Source: an uncultured Sulfolobales archaeon (lineage in GTDB: Archaea > Thermoproteota > Thermoprotei_A > Sulfolobales > NBVN01). From it: 64,000 nucleotides of DNA. The translations under genes were made by a program, and so were the position numbers. The stretch is from positions 1 through 64,000 of the forward strand of contig CALEDH010000008.1 of assembly GCA_937949785.1 (NCBI GenBank). The letters are read 5' to 3'. The stretch's first letter is position 1. Every line of letters begins with the position of its first letter. This document shows, piece after piece, positions 17,402-25,823 of this stretch. The notes beneath the pieces are model-generated. The model had not been told where the DNA came from, searched no databases, and saw only the letters and a program-made list of their open reading frames with translations.

Positions 17402-18460
17402 TTAACTATTAATTCTGAGAAATTCTAGTATGGTGTCCCGGTAAACCCTAGCCCCTAACTCTAATTCCTCAATACTTACTTCTTCGTAATCACTGTGTGA
17501 GAGTTCAGGGTTACCAGGTCCGTAACTAACTATATTACCTGTTAGGGCTGCAAGTATGTTCATATCACTGGTACCTAATTTAATTACTGGTGATGGTTTT
17601 AAGTTATTATTGATTATAGACCTGATTAACGCTCTAACTATCGGTAGGTTAACGCTTACCTTGATAGGCGGAGTTTCATCTATTACTTCGTAGGTACAGT
17701 GGTTTGAGAGGTGATTATTAATCTCAGACTTAATGTTTTCAATGTCTAGACCGGTCGGTATTCTCACATCTACTATTCCTTCACACTCCTTAGGAATTAC
17801 GCTGAAGGGTTGCCCGCCGTATATGTAGTTTACACCTAAGCTTAGGTGTTGATGAGCTTTACTCAGTTCCTTAATTCTTAGCCACGACTTCAAAAACTCC
17901 TCAATTGCTGAGAGACCACCTTCAGGATATGATGAGTGTCCCCCACTACCGTAGCATTTAATACGTATTTTAACACTACCTCTATATCCTATGACAACTC
18001 CATCACATCCTGAGGGCTCACCGATAATTATTGCTGTAGGCTTTATGTTCTTCTTAATTAACGCTCTTGCACCAGGACTCCTGCCTTCCTCCCCAACCAA
18101 CGCTGCAACGGTTACTTTAAAGCCATCAGTATTTCTTAAATGTTTGAAAGCTTCTAAAGCTCCTACAGTCATAGCTACTAAGGGGCCTTTAGCATCTACA
18201 GCCCCCCTACCCTTAAAGACCTCACCATCATACGATACTGGTAATTCCCCTGGGACGGTGTCTATATGCCCGGCAAGAAGTAACCACTTACTACCCTCAC
18301 CGTAATTTAATACTGCATTCCCCACATCATCTATTACTACCTCCCCTATACCAGTTGTTCTCACAATATCAACGTATTTCCTCACAGCGTTTAACTCATT
18401 CCCTGTAGGACTATATGTCTTAAGCAGCTCTAACATTAGTTCTTCTAATAAACTCCTCAT
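17402..18460 (-). CDS. lysK: [LysW]-lysine/[LysW]-ornithine hydrolase
   Basis: 352 aa, M20 metallopeptidase. Metal ligands are visible in AGHIDTVPG, GRGAVDAKGPL and VGEEGRSPG. It releases lysine (or ornithine) from the C-terminal Glu of the carrier LysW, the last step of the LysW pathway. It overlaps lysJ by 41 nt and is the final gene of the leftward lysW-lysX-lysJ-lysK operon. The ATG at 18460 has GGTG 5 nt upstream. Confidence 0.92.
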   Translation of the reverse strand: MRSLLEELMLELLKTYSPTGNELNAVRKYVDIVRTTGIGEVVIDDVGNAVLNYGEGSKWLLLAGHIDTVPGELPVSYDGEVFKGRGAVDAKGPLVAMTVGALEAFKHLRNTDGFKVTVAALVGEEGRSPGARALIKKNIKPTAIIIGEPSGCDGVVIGYRGSVKIRIKCYGSGGHSSYPEGGLSAIEEFLKSWLRIKELSKAHQHLSLGVNYIYGGQPFSVIPKECEGIVDVRIPTGLDIENIKSEINNHLSNHCTYEVIDETPPIKVSVNLPIVRALIRSIINNNLKPSPVIKLGTSDMNILAALTGNIVSYGPGNPELSHSDYEEVSIEELELGARVYRDTILEFLRINS

Positions 18461-19601
18461 CCAAACACCTACTCATCACAGATACTAGTCTAGTAATATC
18501 ATCTTTATTTATCAAGTATGGGGGAAGTAATCTAACTACCGTGGTACCTGCCTTCAATGCCAGTATGCCGTTTCTCTGAAGGCATTCTATTACGTTCTTA
18601 GGGTCGAACCTTAGCTCCGCACCTACCATTAACCCTAAGCCCCTTAATTCTCTGACCATCTTACTATTACCTATGGCGTTTGATAACTCATGCATTATTA
18701 ACTTACCAGCTTCTCTAGTCCTACCCGCAACATCATCGCTGGTAATCACGTCAACACCAGCTTTTATAGCTGCTAGTGATAGCGGGTTTGCGCCGAAGGT
18801 AGACCCGTGATCTCCCTCCCCTACTAAGTCCCCAATCTCCTCTGAGATGAGGGCAACTGAGACTGGAAAACCACCCCCTAAGGCCTTACCAGTAAGCATT
18901 ATATCACCGTAAACTCCGAAGATGTCTGAAGCCCATACGCTGCCAGTCCTACCACATCCGGTCTGAATTTCATCAACTATTAATAGGACACCTCTCTCAT
19001 AGGTGATCTGCCTGAGAGCTTTCATAAACTCATGTGTTGCTGGGTTAACGCCGCCCTCACCCTGCACTGGTTCGACGATAACAGCTGCGACGTTGTCGGT
19101 AATACCCTTTTCTAGGGAGCTTACGTCATTGTACTTCAGGAACTCTACGTCACCGATTAGAGGTTTGAAAGGCTCTCTATACTTAGGATTCCACGTCACT
19201 GATATAGCGCCGAAGGTACGGCCGTGGAATGAGTTAATAAATGAGACGAATTTAGACTTCTTACTGACCTTCCTAGCAACTTTTAAAGTGAAGTCGACAC
19301 ATTCGGAGCCTGAGTTCAGTACGTAGGCATAGCTATACTTGCTGGGAACAACTCTTTCCAAGGCTTTAATAGCTTCATCCCTTAAATCACTTTCATAGGA
19401 TGTTGATAGCGTGATCAGGACGTCTAGCTGCTCCTTCAAAGCGTTGACTATCTTTGGATTCCTATGCCCTAAGAACGCTACTCCATGCCCTGTATGGCAG
19501 TCTAAATACTTATTACCATTAGAATCCCAAACGTACTGCCCCTCACCACTCACTATTTTAATTCCTCTAGAACCGTATAAGTTTAAATATCTGAGAGGCA
19601 T
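18420..19601 (-). CDS. lysJ: [LysW]-aminoadipate semialdehyde/glutamate semialdehyde transaminase
   Basis: 393 aa, class-III PLP aminotransferase. It has the cofactor block LIVDEIQTGCGRTG and the Schiff-base Lys in TGKALGGGFPV, with GSECVDFTLKVAR binding the phosphate. It uses glutamate to aminate LysW-bound aminoadipate semialdehyde (and glutamate semialdehyde for arginine). Its ATG overlaps the lysX stop (TAATG) and follows a GGTGAGG site. The operon position next to lysK and lysX makes the LysW-specific role secure. Confidence 0.93.
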   Translation of the reverse strand: MPLRYLNLYGSRGIKIVSGEGQYVWDSNGNKYLDCHTGHGVAFLGHRNPKIVNALKEQLDVLITLSTSYESDLRDEAIKALERVVPSKYSYAYVLNSGSECVDFTLKVARKVSKKSKFVSFINSFHGRTFGAISVTWNPKYREPFKPLIGDVEFLKYNDVSSLEKGITDNVAAVIVEPVQGEGGVNPATHEFMKALRQITYERGVLLIVDEIQTGCGRTGSVWASDIFGVYGDIMLTGKALGGGFPVSVALISEEIGDLVGEGDHGSTFGANPLSLAAIKAGVDVITSDDVAGRTREAGKLIMHELSNAIGNSKMVRELRGLGLMVGAELRFDPKNVIECLQRNGILALKAGTTVVRLLPPYLINKDDITRLVSVMSRCLDEEFIRRTNVRAA

Positions 19602-20464
19602 TAACGCCTCACCAAAGAAGAAATATGCTCTAAGACCTTACGTGTTAGGTCGTAGCCAGTCACAGCTACGGTATTCTTAAACTCCGTTACGGCGTTAACC
19701 TCATTAACTAGGTATCCTCTCTCAGGGTCCTCAAATACATCTATGCCGAGGAAATGTCCTTCAACAACTCCGGCAGTTCTTAAAGCTAAATCCTCTAGTT
19801 CAGGGTCTATATGCGCTGTAACAGCCTTCCCACCCCTAGCTGTATTCGTTATCCAGTGACTACTATATCTGTATATAGCTACGGGGACTTCATCACCTAC
19901 AGTAAACACTCTAATATCCCTACCAGGCTTCCTCACAAATTCCTGGATGTAGTAGATACTGTGTATTGGGTTATGCATATAAGTCCTATGTTCTATGATA
20001 GACCTCATATCCTCCTCATCATCTATTAGCGCTAATAACCTACCCCAACTACCGTAAACAGGTTTAATCACGAACGGATAGCCTAACTTTTCAGCAATCT
20101 TCGGAGCGGTATCGTGGTTGAAGGACACATATGTCTTCGGAACAGGTATCTTATTTTTTATTAGGAGGGACGTGGTCCACAACTTATCTTGGCAAATCAT
20201 TATCGTATACGATTTATTAATAACGTCTATCCCGTATGACTCCACTAAAATAGTTGATTCTAATGAGTTGTAAAAACTAACACTTCTCTGAAGTCCGATA
20301 TCAGCACCGCTAAAATCCAATGAACTACCATTGCCGACCTCACCGTAGATAGTTGGTATGTGTACGGGAATTATGCTGATATCTAACTTCTTTGCAGTCT
20401 CTATGAATGACTTCTCCTCCCATCGAAGAACATCATAAAGTAGTAGTATGTTTACTCTCCCCAA
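19601..20464 (-). CDS. lysX: [LysW]-alpha-aminoadipate ligase, ATP-grasp
   Basis: 287 aa, ATP-grasp ligase of the LysX/ArgX family: KPVYGSWGRLLALIDD (ATP loop), IQEFVRKPGRDIRV and VNEVNAVTEFKNTV. It joins aminoadipate to the gamma-carboxyl of the C-terminal Glu of LysW. The C-terminal motif EFKNTVAVTG resembles Thermus LysX (EFKNSV...TG), while the second copy at 20972 reads NGVPEFKG, so I assign this one to lysine. It starts with TTG at 20464, overlapping the lysW stop by 13 nt. Confidence 0.85.
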   Translation of the reverse strand: MGRVNILLLYDVLRWEEKSFIETAKKLDISIIPVHIPTIYGEVGNGSSLDFSGADIGLQRSVSFYNSLESTILVESYGIDVINKSYTIMICQDKLWTTSLLIKNKIPVPKTYVSFNHDTAPKIAEKLGYPFVIKPVYGSWGRLLALIDDEEDMRSIIEHRTYMHNPIHSIYYIQEFVRKPGRDIRVFTVGDEVPVAIYRYSSHWITNTARGGKAVTAHIDPELEDLALRTAGVVEGHFLGIDVFEDPERGYLVNEVNAVTEFKNTVAVTGYDLTRKVLEHISSLVRR

Positions 20465-20619
20465 TCCTCTCTCACACCTTCTAAAGGTCTTAGTTTGATT
20501 GAACCACCTTCATTTACTACTTCTAAAGTAATCCCACATTCATGATCTATTAGTTCTCCGGGTAATGCGTCGTCAGGTACTTCTACATCACCGCCGCATA
20601 TGGGGCATTTGATTATCAC
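20452..20619 (-). CDS. lysW: Amino-group carrier protein LysW
   Basis: 55 aa, missing from the ORF track. It begins at GTG 20619 with CPICGGDVEVPDDALPGEL, has a second Cys-containing strand HECGITLEVV, and ends exactly in EDWGE. The EDWGE tail, whose final Glu carries the intermediate, is the hallmark of LysW. The CPIC pair and a further His/Cys form its zinc-ribbon. It is acidic, serving as the electrostatic handle for LysX, LysZ, LysY, LysJ and LysK. GGTG lies 8 nt before the GTG, and a TATA box is at 20655-20663. It is the first gene of the leftward operon. Confidence 0.95.
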   Translation of the reverse strand: MIIKCPICGGDVEVPDDALPGELIDHECGITLEVVNEGGSIKLRPLEGVREDWGE

Positions 20620-20654
20620 TTGCTGACACCAATGATAGCTTCCCCAGTACGGAG

Positions 20655-20663
20655 TTTATAAAA
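20655..20663 (-). promoter_or_regulatory. TATA box of the lysW operon
   Basis: On the minus strand this reads TTTTATAAA, about 25 bp before a predicted start near 20634. That leaves a ~15-nt leader containing the GGTG ribosome site of lysW. Confidence 0.6.
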
Positions 20664-20684
20664 TTATTTATGGATGGCTTAACA

Positions 20685-20734
20685 ACTTATTTGAACTAAC
20701 ACGTATGTAGTTCAAACCTACTTATTTGAATAAG
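20685..20734. promoter_or_regulatory. Repeat cluster upstream of lysW, candidate LysM/Lrp operator
   Basis: ACTTATTTGAA occurs twice (20685-20695, 20720-20730), spaced 35 bp. A perfect inverted repeat TTGAACTA-N9-TAGTTCAA spans 20691-20715, and CTTATT-TG-AATAAG spans 20721-20734. All lie just upstream of the lysW TATA box, the position where Sulfolobus LysM is known to bind. Binding here is inference. Confidence 0.5.
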
Positions 20735-20971
20735 TGCGAAGTTTATAGCGGATATTGCTGCTTGGGGCTTAGCCGGATGCTGTATTCTATAGGTGGTATA
20801 GCTTAGTTCCTGTAGAATATATTTAGATTCCCTTGACTTACAATAAAATAAAATTTGATTAAAGCTTTTAAGTAGTTTCAACAACTATTACGATATGTAG
20901 GCGTGATTAAGGAAATATAGGTGGTGGTCTAGGTTTAATAGACACGTCCTATGGTGGGGTGCTGTTCTAGG

Positions 20972-21811
20972 ATGAATTACTACTTAGCAGTTGATATTAT
21001 AAGGTATGATGAGAAGTTATTGATTGAAGCTTTTAAGGGTTTAGGTATTGATGTTATTATTATTAAGGTGGACAGCGAATTACTTCCTTTAATTGACAGT
21101 AGAACATTAAGCGATAGTTTAGTTGTTATGAGGCCTATCTCAGCCTATAACGCTATATACTCAGCTGTGGCGTTTGAGTCTATGGGGGCCTTAACAGTTA
21201 ACTCTTCTAGGACGCTGTACTTATGTAATGATAAGATCCTCACCTACGGTTGTCTTATTAGGGAAGGCCTTAGAATACCTAAGACATGCATAGCTCTTTC
21301 AAATACATCACTTCAGTCTGTTAGTGGTAGGCTGAAGTTCCCACTTATAGATAAACCACCTATAGGGAGTTGGGGTAGGTTGGTTAGCTATGTTAGAGAT
21401 AGTGTTGATTTGAAGATGATTTCAGAGCATAGAGAGTTTATGGGGCCTATTATTAAGACCCACGTCATTCAGGAGGTCGTAGGTTTGGGGAAGGACATAA
21501 GGTGTATAGTTGTGGGTGATGATGTTTTAGGCTGTATGATGAGGAGGGCATCTGCGGATGAGTGGAGGAGTAATGTTGCCTTAGGCGGCACTGTTGAGAA
21601 CTATCCAGTGGATAGTGAGGTTGAGGAATTAGTTATTAGGGCTTCTAGGTCTGTAGGGGCTGAATTCGTAGGTGTTGACCTATTAGTAGGGGATGGGTAC
21701 TATGTTAATGAGGTTAATGGGGTTCCAGAATTTAAGGGCTTTATAAAAGCTACTGGTATTAAGGTTCACGAATATCTAGTTAAATACCTAGTAAGTAGTA
21801 GTAGGAGGTAG
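20972..21811 (+). CDS. argX: [LysW]-glutamate ligase (ArgX-type), ATP-grasp
   Basis: 279 aa from the ATG at 20972 (MNYYLAVDI); the ORF track adds seven residues. It is a second LysX/ArgX-family ATP-grasp protein: KPPIGSWGRLVSYVRD, GLGKDIRCIVV, VNEVNGVPEFKG. Its substitution of NGVPEFKG for the LysX-like NAVTEFKN suggests it loads glutamate onto LysW for arginine synthesis, as in Sulfolobus, which also has both ligases. It heads the rightward argX-lysY-lysZ-lysM operon, whose kinase and reductase would then serve both pathways. The family is certain, the substrate assignment less so. Confidence 0.75.
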   Translation: MNYYLAVDIIRYDEKLLIEAFKGLGIDVIIIKVDSELLPLIDSRTLSDSLVVMRPISAYNAIYSAVAFESMGALTVNSSRTLYLCNDKILTYGCLIREGLRIPKTCIALSNTSLQSVSGRLKFPLIDKPPIGSWGRLVSYVRDSVDLKMISEHREFMGPIIKTHVIQEVVGLGKDIRCIVVGDDVLGCMMRRASADEWRSNVALGGTVENYPVDSEVEELVIRASRSVGAEFVGVDLLVGDGYYVNEVNGVPEFKGFIKATGIKVHEYLVKYLVSSSRR

Positions 21812-21816
21812 GTAGG

Positions 21817-22869
21817 TTGGTTTTTAGGGTAGGTATTGTCGGGGCTTCAGGCTATACTGGTGGTGAGCTGCTGAGAATTCTGGCTAACCACCCCGGAGTG
21901 GAGATCACATACGTTACTTCCAGGGAGTATGTTGGGAAGCCGGTACATTACGTACATTACAATTTGAGAGGTTATTATAGAGGGCTTAAATTCGTTGAAT
22001 TCGATGTTAACGGCGTTTCACGGAATTCGGATGTAGTCTTCCTCACCTTACCGCATGGTGTTTCAGTAAACTACGTTCCTAAACTACTTGAGGTAGGTCT
22101 TAGGGTAGTGGATTTAAGCGCTGACTTCAGGTTGAAGAAACCTGAGCTCTACGAGTTTTGGTATGGTTTTAAACACCCCTACCCAGACCTTCTGAGTAAG
22201 GCCGTCTACGGATTACCTGAGATACATAGGGATGAACTTAGGAATACTGGCTTAATAGCGTCGCCTGGATGTAATGCAACTGCTGTTATCCTCTCCTTAC
22301 TGCCATTGGCTAAGACTGGTGTTGTTGATTTAAGCAAGGTTGTTGCGGATGTTAAGGCTGGTAGTAGTGAGGGGGGTTCAAAACCCAGTCAGGGTTCACA
22401 TCACCCTGAGAGGGAGGGTGCTATAAGACCTTACGAAGCTGAGGGGCATAGACATGCAGCTGAGGTTGAGCAGGAGCTAACTTACTTAACAGGTAGTGAG
22501 GTCAACGTAACTTTAATACCTCATGCTGTGAGTAGTGTTAGAGGTGTTCTCACATCAACACATCTATGGTTTAAGGACTATATAGATGATATAGACTTAA
22601 TGAAGCTTTTCGTACAGACGTACTCTAAGGAACCGTTCGTGAGGTTTGTTAAGACATCACCTCCAGGGTACCCAGATCCGAAGTATGTTGTAGGTAGTAA
22701 TTACGTGGATGTGAGCTACGCTGTAGAGAGGAGGGTGAGGAGGTTAACGGTCTTCGCAGCTTTAGATAATCTAATGAAGGGAGCAGCTGGTCAGGCAGTT
22801 CAAGCATTCAATATTATGATGGGATTTGAAGAGGGGTTAGGCCTTAAATACCCACCTTTAAAGCCTTAG
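21817..22869 (+). CDS. lysY: [LysW]-aminoadipyl/glutamyl phosphate reductase
   Basis: 350 aa, ArgC/LysY family. NADPH loop GIVGASGYTGGELLRIL, catalytic Cys in SPGCNATAVILSLLP, and the HAAEVEQELT helix. It reduces the LysW-bound acyl phosphate to the semialdehyde. The start is TTG at 21817 with GGAGGTAGG immediately upstream, 5 nt after argX. LysZ follows with 13 nt between them. Confidence 0.93.
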   Translation: MVFRVGIVGASGYTGGELLRILANHPGVEITYVTSREYVGKPVHYVHYNLRGYYRGLKFVEFDVNGVSRNSDVVFLTLPHGVSVNYVPKLLEVGLRVVDLSADFRLKKPELYEFWYGFKHPYPDLLSKAVYGLPEIHRDELRNTGLIASPGCNATAVILSLLPLAKTGVVDLSKVVADVKAGSSEGGSKPSQGSHHPEREGAIRPYEAEGHRHAAEVEQELTYLTGSEVNVTLIPHAVSSVRGVLTSTHLWFKDYIDDIDLMKLFVQTYSKEPFVRFVKTSPPGYPDPKYVVGSNYVDVSYAVERRVRRLTVFAALDNLMKGAAGQAVQAFNIMMGFEEGLGLKYPPLKP

Positions 22870-22882
22870 GAGGGATTTAGCG

Positions 22883-23680
22883 ATGTACGTCATTAAGGTC
22901 GGGGGTAAGGTATTAGATAGGAACTTACCTAAGGTTGTTGAGAGTATTAGTAGGGAGTTGTCTAAAACCCCTATAGTGTTAGCACATGGTGGTGGAAACG
23001 TAGTTACGGAGTACTGCAGGAGGTTAGGCGTTGAGCCTAAATTCGTTACCTCCCCAGAAGGTATTAGGAGTAGATATACTGATAGGGGCGAGCTTGAAGT
23101 GTATGTAATGGTAATGGCTGGGAAGTTAAATAAGGAGATAGTAGCTGGTTTAGTGGCTAGAGGTGTTAAGGCCGTAGGTATTACAGGAGCTGATGGGCCG
23201 ACGCTAATTGCTGAGAGGAAGAAGAGGATAGTAGTTATCGATGAAAGGGGTAGGAAGAGGGTTATTGATGGAGGTTATACTGGGAGGGTAGTTAGCGTTA
23301 ACTCTGACCTACTGAAAACGTTCTTAAGCAATGGTTACACAGTTGTAGTAGCCCCTATAGCTATAGATGATGAAGGGAATATGTTAAACGTCGACGCAGA
23401 CCAGGTAGCCTTTAAGATTTCCTCAACCCTCAGAGTTGATAAGCTAATAATACTAACAGACGTTCCCGGTGTCTTCGTAGATGGTGAGGTGGTAAAGCAT
23501 ATAAAGGCTGATGAGGTGGGGGATATCTTAAGTAAGGTAGGTGCTGGCATGAATAGAAAGTTGATAGAGGCATTAAATGCTATAAGAAGCGGTGTCGGCG
23601 AGGTAGTAATAACTTCAGGCATTGTTGAAGACCCCGTAGGTGAGGTTTTAAGAGGAAACGGTACCGTGGTGAGTCAATGA
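22883..23680 (+). CDS. lysZ: [LysW]-aminoadipate/[LysW]-glutamate kinase
   Basis: 265 aa, amino-acid kinase fold. VIKVGGKVLD and LAHGGGNVV bind phosphates and substrate; VDADQVAFKISSTLRVDKLIILTDVPGV and KVGAGMNRKLIEA complete the site. It phosphorylates LysW-bound aminoadipate or glutamate. GGAGGGAT precedes the ATG. Its stop overlaps the lysM start (ATGA). Confidence 0.93.
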   Translation: MYVIKVGGKVLDRNLPKVVESISRELSKTPIVLAHGGGNVVTEYCRRLGVEPKFVTSPEGIRSRYTDRGELEVYVMVMAGKLNKEIVAGLVARGVKAVGITGADGPTLIAERKKRIVVIDERGRKRVIDGGYTGRVVSVNSDLLKTFLSNGYTVVVAPIAIDDEGNMLNVDADQVAFKISSTLRVDKLIILTDVPGVFVDGEVVKHIKADEVGDILSKVGAGMNRKLIEALNAIRSGVGEVVITSGIVEDPVGEVLRGNGTVVSQ

Positions 23681-24111
23681 GTCAACGTGAAGTCTTATTA
23701 GATGAGGTGGACATTAAGATATTAAGTAGGTTGAGGGAGAATGCTAGGACTCCATACACCGAGATGGCTAAGGAATTAAGACTCAGTGAATCAGCGATTC
23801 GTAAGAGGATTAATAGGTTAGCTAAAGCAGGGGTTATTAGGAGGTTTACGATAGATTACAGCATTAACAACGAGATTAGGGCTATAATCCTAGTTAAGAC
23901 GCAACCTCAAACCTCAGTGCCTGAAGTATCTAAAAACCTAATAAGAGTTACATGTACTGATAGACTTTACGAAATAACGGGTGAGTATGATATAGTGATA
24001 GTCGGGGTCACTACAGATATACCTAGCCTAAATAAATGCATAGATGAGATAAGGAATACTAAGGGGGTCTCCTCAACTAATTCCATGGTCGTATTAAGGT
24101 CTTGGCCGTAA
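23677..24111 (+). CDS. lysM: Lrp/AsnC-family regulator (LysM-like)
   Basis: 144 aa. An N-terminal helix-turn-helix (ARTPYTEMAKELRLSESAIRKRINRLAKAGVI) is joined to a C-terminal RAM/ACT effector domain. Its gene overlaps lysZ by 4 nt and closes the argX-lysY-lysZ operon. In Sulfolobus solfataricus the equivalent LysM binds ahead of lysW and responds to lysine, which fits the repeat cluster at 20685-20734. The regulatory target is therefore probably this divergent cluster. Confidence 0.85.
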   Translation: MSQREVLLDEVDIKILSRLRENARTPYTEMAKELRLSESAIRKRINRLAKAGVIRRFTIDYSINNEIRAIILVKTQPQTSVPEVSKNLIRVTCTDRLYEITGEYDIVIVGVTTDIPSLNKCIDEIRNTKGVSSTNSMVVLRSWP

Positions 24112-24202
24112 ACTCCGGGGGTAAAGAAAGTCCACCCCATATTAGAAATTAGATTGAAGTCCTATAGTTAACTTAATAATTTAGGTTGCTGAGTAATCCT
24201 CA

Positions 24203-24877
24203 GTGCTGCTAATGATTGAAGGCAGACTATCGTTAAAGTTAGTAGTAGTCTTCGTAAGTTTTGATGTACCGGAATTCATATGTGATATAATCACATCGTT
24301 CGAAGGTTTTGGGAAGGTGATATCATTTGATAAGTTATCTGAGTCTTCAGCTCTGCTGAGGGTGGGGGCTATTGACCTTATCCTAATAGGAGGTTCTGGG
24401 AGGTTAGTTAAGGCCGAACTACTTATGGATAACTGTAGCTTATCTGACGGCTTCAGCGGGTTAGTTAACGTTTTTAAGAAATTGTTAGGCTTGAAGTCAA
24501 CAGCAGTTACGGTAAGGGATGTAGAGCTTATTAGCAGTTACGAAACATACATACCTCTAGCTAAGACTTTAAGTTACGAACCTACCAACGTTTCAAAGGT
24601 ATTAAGTAGCTATGGTATTTTAGTCAATAAAATAAGTTCTGAGAGCTTAGACTACGCGGAATTACTTAACGTTTTAGGTACTTACGTGATTAGCGGTTTA
24701 GGGGTGGTTACGGTAACCTACGTACTCCTACTAAGGAATTACGCGGTAAGAGCCTCGCTCACCGTTAGTAAGAAAGTTGACATCTTAGAGGTTAATGAGC
24801 AGGTAATTAGGAAGATACTCTACGAATTACAGATGCTTACCCAGGTAATTAGTGAGGAGCTCTACTTTAAAGGTTGA
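24203..24877 (+). CDS. Hypothetical protein ahead of a liv-type ABC operon
   Basis: 224 aa, unrecognised. It has alternating strands and helices, with LILIGGSGRLVKAELLM early and a hydrophobic stretch (YVISGLGVVTVTYVLLLR) near residue 165 that could be a single membrane segment or a buried core. It starts at GTG 24203 or ATG 24212. It ends 73 nt before the permease gene and reads in the same direction, so it may belong to the transporter operon. It could be a regulator or an accessory subunit; the sequence does not decide. Confidence 0.5.
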   Translation: MLLMIEGRLSLKLVVVFVSFDVPEFICDIITSFEGFGKVISFDKLSESSALLRVGAIDLILIGGSGRLVKAELLMDNCSLSDGFSGLVNVFKKLLGLKSTAVTVRDVELISSYETYIPLAKTLSYEPTNVSKVLSSYGILVNKISSESLDYAELLNVLGTYVISGLGVVTVTYVLLLRNYAVRASLTVSKKVDILEVNEQVIRKILYELQMLTQVISEELYFKG

Positions 24878-24950
24878 TGGCTCGGAAGGTAAGGTGTCGG
24901 AAAAACTTATTAAATTTAATTTAATTACCGAAAGGAGTGGTGGATACGTA

Positions 24951-25820
24951 GTGGATATAACGATCTTCCTTCAAGTATTAGTAAATTCTATATTATTAGG
25001 GGGTATGTACGCTGTTATAAGTATTGGTTTAAACATAATCTTCGGAGTTCTTAAGATTGTTAACTTTGCTCACGGCGAATTAATAATGTTAGGTATGTAT
25101 ATTAGTTATTGGTTAACAGTTCTCTACGGTTTAAATCCCTACATAACGTTACCGATTGTTGCCGCTACGTTATTCCTGATCGGATTGGTTGTTGAGAGGG
25201 TGTTGATTAAGCCTATTCTTAATGCCCCCTCAATCAACCAATTACTAACCACTGCAGCTTTGATATTAATACTTCAGAATATAGCGTTAATACTATGGCG
25301 TGCGGATTATAGAGGGGTTAGCGTTAAAATGCCGTTAATCTCCATCGGCCCTATCTTCATCTCTGCTACTAGGTTAGTAGCATTTATCGGTGGTCTTGCA
25401 GCATCGCTATGCCTCTACTACATACTTATGAAGACTGACTTAGGTATAAGGATAAGGGCAGTAGCTCAGGACCCTGAGGTAGCTCAGATAGTAGGTGTTA
25501 ATGTGCCGAGGATTCAAACCTTAACTTTCGGTCTTGGTGCGATGTTAGCCGGAATAGCAGGTTCTTTAATGATACCTATATTCATGGTTAACCCTACTGT
25601 TGGAAGTAATTTCGGATTAATTGCTTGGGTTATAATAGTTCTCGGGGGTTTAGGTAGTTTTACAGGTGCCTTAATAGGTAGCTTCATAGTTGGGTTTATA
25701 GAGGCCTTCGTAGGTATTTTAATAAGTTTGGAGATGGCTAGGGCCGTAGCTTTTTTAGCGTTTATAGCCATACTCCTATTTAAGCCGGCTGGAATATTGG
25801 GTGAGAAGGCTAGGGTGTGA
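24951..25820 (+). CDS. livH: Branched-chain amino-acid-type ABC permease LivH
   Basis: 289 aa, about eight membrane helices. Typical LivH opening (FLQVLVNSILLGGMYAVISIGLNIIFGV) with NFAHGELIMLGMY, and the GIRIRAVAQDPEVAQIVGVNV coupling loop. The ORF track starts 33 codons upstream with non-family sequence. I use the GTG at 24951, preceded by GGAGTGGTGG. LivM starts 3 nt after its stop. Confidence 0.88.
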   Translation: MDITIFLQVLVNSILLGGMYAVISIGLNIIFGVLKIVNFAHGELIMLGMYISYWLTVLYGLNPYITLPIVAATLFLIGLVVERVLIKPILNAPSINQLLTTAALILILQNIALILWRADYRGVSVKMPLISIGPIFISATRLVAFIGGLAASLCLYYILMKTDLGIRIRAVAQDPEVAQIVGVNVPRIQTLTFGLGAMLAGIAGSLMIPIFMVNPTVGSNFGLIAWVIIVLGGLGSFTGALIGSFIVGFIEAFVGILISLEMARAVAFLAFIAILLFKPAGILGEKARV

Positions 25821-25823
25821 ACT

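Larger units (their letters stand above)
20620..20971. other. 352-bp divergent intergenic region between lysW and argX
   Basis: It holds the lysW promoter and the repeat cluster described separately. The remainder (about 20735-20950) has no convincing ORF; the short minus-strand ORF here lacks protein character. AT-rich tracts near 20845 and 20866 could carry the argX promoter. Confidence 0.5.

Noticed and set aside
20704-20722. T-loop-like GTAG-TTCAAAC-CTAC suggesting a tRNA
   Set aside because: No acceptor, D or anticodon stems surround it; it belongs to the repeat cluster upstream of lysW.
20696-20884. 62-aa minus-strand ORF upstream of argX
   Set aside because: No ribosome site, no family features, and it covers the repeat cluster and AT tracts.
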